A stretch of DNA of 7,846 bases, taken from Actinomycetota bacterium. Lineage in GTDB: Bacteria > Actinomycetota > Actinomycetes > S36-B12. The stretch spans positions 1 to 7,846 of the forward strand of contig WLND01000062.1 in the NCBI GenBank assembly GCA_009726075.1. Direction: 5' to 3'. Positions 5,423 to 7,846 of this stretch are shown here, piece by piece (the first letter of the stretch is position 1; the number at the start of each line of letters is the position of its first letter). The notes beneath the pieces are model-generated. The model saw only the letters and a program-made list of their open reading frames with translations. It did not search any database and was not told the origin of the DNA. The translations under genes were made by a program, and so were the position numbers.

Positions 5423-6721
5423 TCAGCGTGCGTCGTCGCGGAATGCGCCGGGAGCGGGACCGGCGATGGGATCGGAGTTCAACGTGGCGGTCGGCGGCAC
5501 ATCGCGGTACGGCACGACGAACGCAAGGAGCCTCCGCCGGCTGATGAGCAGGACCAGTGCCGCCGTGCAGGCCCCGGCGCAGGGCAGGACGAAGGAGGTG
5601 GTGGTGCCGAAGGAATCAACGGCCAGCCCGGCGAGCGCCGATCCACCCGCGAAACCGATGGCGAGACCCGAATTGCTCCAGGTCAGCCCCTCGGTGAGCA
5701 GTGCATTGGGGACCAACCGCTCGGCGAGGGAGAATCCGGAGATGAGGGCGGGGGCCACCGCGGCACCGGAGATGAGCGTGACGGCGGCGAGCATCGGAAC
5801 CGATCGGATGAATGGCACCGGGATGAGCACCAGCGCGAGGACGACGACGCATGCGAGTGCCTGGTTCGGCAGCCGAATCTTCCAGTGGCGCGAGCCGAAC
5901 CAGAGGCCGCCGGCCATGGACCCGAGGGCCCAGAGAGCGAGGACGTAGCCTCCTGAGGCGGGGGAGCCAGCCCGTTCGGTGAACGCGATGGCCGTGACCT
6001 CGTAGGAGCCGAAGATGAAGCCGATTCCGACGGCCGCGAGCACGGCCGCAGGCATCCCGGGCAACCGGATGGCCGACCCCGTGTGGGCGTCGAGGTCGGT
6101 GCTGCGCGGGGATGGCGGTGGCTCGGACGACCGCTGCGCCGCGAGGAGCACGGCGCCGATGACGGCCAGGGCCGCGGCCAGGACGATGGGCGAAGCCAGG
6201 GTCAGGCGGACGGCCATCACGGTGACGAGCAGCGGGCCGATGGTGAAGATGACCTCGTCGACGATGCTTTCGAGGGCGAAGGCGCTTCGGAGGAGGGGCG
6301 AGGACGTGTCGCCGCGCAGCCCGATCGTGTAGGCCCATCGTCCTCGGACGACGGCGCCGATGGCTGGCTGGGTGGCCCCGGCGAACGCGATGGCGAGGGC
6401 CTGTACCAGGAGCGGCATTCCCTGCTGTACGACGATGATGAAGGCGATGAGGCTCAGAGCGTGGAGGCAGGCGAGGAGCGGCAGCAGCCGGTGCTGACCC
6501 CGCCGGTCCAGGAGGCGACTGGTGAGGAGCGCAAACCCCGCCGCGGGAAGCTGGAACGACGCCGCGAGCACACCCGCCTGCGCATACGATCCCGTGACCC
6601 CTGCGATGTAGACGATGATGCCCAGGCCGACGATGGAAATGGGAAGGCGGGCGACGAAGCCTGCCGAGGAGAAGCGCAACGCCCCGGGAATGCGAAGGAC
6701 TTCGCGGTAGGTCGTCAGCAC
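5423..6721 (-). CDS. MFS transporter, substrate unknown
   Basis: This 432-residue integral membrane protein has about twelve hydrophobic segments, near residues 14-40, 45-70, 78-98, 102-125, 151-173, 177-196, 222-248, 256-276, 286-303, 309-333, 346-368 and 374-395. A polar cytoplasmic loop (about 197-220, SSEPPPSPRSTDLD) splits them into two six-helix halves, as in the major facilitator superfamily. SRLLDRRGQHRLLP (68-81) sits where the basic loop 2-3 MFS motif is expected. The tail after 404 is hydrophilic. Nothing in the sequence identifies the substrate; an efflux role would be a guess. The start GTG at 6721 has no good RBS; TAGCCT (6735-6730) eight bases upstream could be a -10 element of a leaderless transcript. 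It is divergent from the inositol-phosphatase-like gene and upstream of sepH on the same strand and in the same frame, separated by 132 bp. Confidence 0.9.
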   Translation of the reverse strand: MLTTYREVLRIPGALRFSSAGFVARLPISIVGLGIIVYIAGVTGSYAQAGVLAASFQLPAAGFALLTSRLLDRRGQHRLLPLLACLHALSLIAFIIVVQQGMPLLVQALAIAFAGATQPAIGAVVRGRWAYTIGLRGDTSSPLLRSAFALESIVDEVIFTIGPLLVTVMAVRLTLASPIVLAAALAVIGAVLLAAQRSSEPPPSPRSTDLDAHTGSAIRLPGMPAAVLAAVGIGFIFGSYEVTAIAFTERAGSPASGGYVLALWALGSMAGGLWFGSRHWKIRLPNQALACVVVLALVLIPVPFIRSVPMLAAVTLISGAAVAPALISGFSLAERLVPNALLTEGLTWSNSGLAIGFAGGSALAGLAVDSFGTTTSFVLPCAGACTAALVLLISRRRLLAFVVPYRDVPPTATLNSDPIAGPAPGAFRDDAR

Positions 6722-6769
6722 GATTCGTCAGGCTACTGCGTCCGGTGGACCAACGGGCACAATGCCTCC
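6722..6769. promoter_or_regulatory. Short divergent promoter region, MFS / IMPase-like genes
   Basis: Only 48 bp separate two divergent start codons, and neither start has a convincing ribosome binding site. On the plus strand CACAAT (6758-6763) ends six bases before the ATG, the spacing expected of a -10 box for a transcript starting at the ATG itself. On the minus strand TAGCCT (6735-6730) ends eight bases before the GTG. Both fit leaderless transcripts, which are common in Actinobacteria. No clear -35 hexamers are seen, so this is tentative. Confidence 0.35.
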
Positions 6770-7603
6770 ATGAACGCGATTTCGATCGACCTTGTCCTGA
6801 GCCTTCATCCATTGCTGCCGATCGGCTGGCGGGCGGCAGGGGTGGCTGCTGATTTCCTGGCCAATGAGCGTCCCGCCGCACTCGTCGTTGACACGAAGTC
6901 CTCGCCGACCGACGCCGTCACGGAGATGGACAGGGGTGCGGAGGCCCGACTCATCGACATCCTGCTCGGCGAGCGCAGTACCGATGGGCTCTTGGGAGAG
7001 GAGGGCGGCGAGCGGGCCGGCACCTCGGGCGTTCGCTGGGTGGTCGATCCGCTCGACGGCACAGTGAACTACCTCTACGGGATGCCGACCTGGGCGGTGT
7101 CGGTGGCCGCAGAAGTGGATGGCGTGTGCGAGGTGGGGGTGATCGTGGCACCCGAGCTGGGGGAGGCGTACATCGGTGTCCGAGGACAGGGGGCGTGGCA
7201 GGTCGATGCCGAAAGGGCCGTCCCGCTGCGCGTGCGGGAGTGCACGTCGCTGGGGTCGGCACTCATCGCCACCGGCTTTGGCTACGCGGCGGAGCGCAGG
7301 CGTGCCCAGGCCGCTGTTCTCCATGAACTGGTGCCGCATATTCGCGACATCAGGCGGGCCGGCGCTGCCGTCCTCGACTTCGCATGGCTGGCCCGAGGAC
7401 GCCTCGACGGCTACTACGAGATCGGCCTCAACCGGTGGGACATCGCAGCCGGAGCCCTGATCGCCGCGGAGGCGGGTGCCCGGGTGGGGGGACTTGGGTC
7501 ACCGGATCCCTACGAGGGCGTGATGGTTGCCGGGGTTCCAGGGATACACGGTGCCCTCGTCGACGAACTCGTGCGGTCCGGGGCTCGGGGGCTCTCGGCG
7601 TAG
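6770..7603 (+). CDS. Inositol monophosphatase family protein
   Basis: This 277-residue soluble protein belongs to the Mg-dependent, Li-sensitive phosphatase family (IMPase, and relatives such as HisN and CysQ). The metal-binding set is complete: Glu77/Glu78 in LLGEEGGE, Asp93, Asp96, Gly97 and Thr98 in WVVDPLDGTVNYLYG (90-104), and Asp224 in NRWDIAAGALIAAEAGA (221-237). The N-terminal KSSPTDAVTEMDRGAE (43-58) is the usual substrate-side lead-in. Length is normal for the family. The frame is open far upstream, antisense to the MFS gene, but homology starts near RAAGVAADFL (21-30), and ATG 6770 is the sensible start. It may be translated leaderless. Possible substrates include inositol 1-phosphate, histidinol phosphate or 3'-phosphoadenosine phosphates; the sequence does not decide. 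It ends 5 bp from the convergent gamma-carbonic-anhydrase-like gene. Confidence 0.93.
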   Translation: MNAISIDLVLSLHPLLPIGWRAAGVAADFLANERPAALVVDTKSSPTDAVTEMDRGAEARLIDILLGERSTDGLLGEEGGERAGTSGVRWVVDPLDGTVNYLYGMPTWAVSVAAEVDGVCEVGVIVAPELGEAYIGVRGQGAWQVDAERAVPLRVRECTSLGSALIATGFGYAAERRRAQAAVLHELVPHIRDIRRAGAAVLDFAWLARGRLDGYYEIGLNRWDIAAGALIAAEAGARVGGLGSPDPYEGVMVAGVPGIHGALVDELVRSGARGLSA

Positions 7604-7608
7604 AGGCG

Positions 7609-7846
7609 CTACGAAATCCTGCGCAGGTCGGCGTTGTACCAGTGGGCGTTGCTCACGTAGATGGCCACGGGCTCCGCGAACGCGTCGTTGTCGATCACGC
7701 CTTCGGTAATCCGCGCCGGCACGCCGAGCGCCCGCGCATTGGGCGGCACGACGGTGCCGGCCGACACCAGTGCGCTCGCCCCCACGAGGGAGTGGGGCCC
7801 GATGAGCACGCGGTGCAGGACGACCGACCCTGAGCCGATCAGGCAG
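7609..7846 (-). CDS. Gamma-carbonic-anhydrase-like (left-handed beta-helix) protein, C-terminal fragment
   Basis: Only the last 78 codons are in the window; the frame is open through the right edge. The visible part shows hexapeptide repeats of a left-handed beta-helix: CLIGSGSVVLHRVLIG, then SLVGASALVSAGTVVPPN, then ARALGVPARI. After these comes a C-terminal helix ending WYNADLRRIS. This order, with 'CLIG-x-G-x-VVL' leading to 'SLVGA-x-ALV' and 'LGVPA', is that of the gamma-CA family (YrdA/PaaY type), whose members form trimers with a metal held by three histidines from adjacent subunits. The histidine-bearing part is mostly beyond the edge, so catalytic competence cannot be judged. A hexapeptide acyltransferase is the main alternative. 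The TAG stop (7611-7609) is 5 bp from the stop of the convergent IMPase-like gene. A GTG at 7809 is internal to the helix repeats and is not the start. Confidence 0.82.
   Translation of the reverse strand, partial: CLIGSGSVVLHRVLIGPHSLVGASALVSAGTVVPPNARALGVPARITEGVIDNDAFAEPVAIYVSNAHWYNADLRRIS

Noticed and set aside
5291..5425. The MFS and sepH genes are in the same frame with 44 sense codons between the TGA and the sepH GTG, suggesting a split fusion or stop read-through.
   Set aside because: The intervening codons give no SepH- or MFS-like peptide, sepH has its own good RBS, and a 44-codon stop-free stretch is common at this GC content.
6083..6769. A long open frame continuing upstream of the IMPase-like start on the plus strand.
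   Set aside because: It is antisense to the MFS gene, and its product is a low-complexity charged string (RGDGG/DDG-rich) without family features. The IMPase family match starts after ATG 6770.

Overview
This is ordinary-looking chromosomal sequence from a high-GC actinobacterium. GC content is about two thirds by eye, GTG starts are common, and two encoded families (SepH and DUF5998) are characteristic of Actinobacteria. The combination of topoisomerase IV A, DUF5998, an alkaline-phosphatase-superfamily enzyme, thymidine kinase, sepH and an MFS gene fits a conserved actinobacterial chromosomal neighbourhood, possibly from a Micrococcales-like or related lineage. The lineage is an inference. 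No mobile element, CRISPR array, tRNA or rRNA was seen.

Layout. (1) Positions 1-1932, minus strand: a run psuG -> PfkB kinase -> topoisomerase IV subunit A. psuG (pseudouridine-5'-phosphate glycosidase) overlaps the kinase by 4 bp (ATGA). A 44-bp gap then leads to the first 27 codons of a topoisomerase IV subunit A gene that runs off the left edge. (2) Positions 2038-4405, plus strand: a DUF5998 gene, a type I phosphodiesterase / alkaline-phosphatase-superfamily gene 6 bp later, and a type II thymidine kinase gene 31 bp after that. These probably form one transcription unit, divergent from psuG across a 105-bp gap. (3) Positions 4454-6721, minus strand: an MFS transporter gene followed after 132 bp by sepH, which converges on the thymidine kinase gene. 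(4) Positions 6770-7603, plus strand: an inositol-monophosphatase-family gene, divergent from the MFS gene. It ends 5 bp from the stop of a gamma-carbonic-anhydrase-like gene on the minus strand that runs off the right edge.

How the genes fit together. PsuG and the PfkB kinase form a recognisable pseudouridine breakdown/salvage pair: the kinase would phosphorylate pseudouridine and PsuG would split the product into uracil and ribose 5-phosphate. Thymidine kinase adds pyrimidine salvage. SepH links the window to FtsZ-dependent division. DUF5998 and its phosphodiesterase neighbour have no established joint role and are the least understood part.

I found no clear new multi-gene system. The points worth a second look are: a SepH that lacks the usual N-terminal segment and has no in-frame start that could supply it; an 11-bp perfect inverted repeat built from two copies of the palindrome GCGTACGC just upstream of sepH; a 15-bp perfect inverted repeat inside the phosphodiesterase gene; and the DUF5998-phosphodiesterase pair with its conserved-looking Cys/His cluster. 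There is no gene-free stretch longer than 132 bp.
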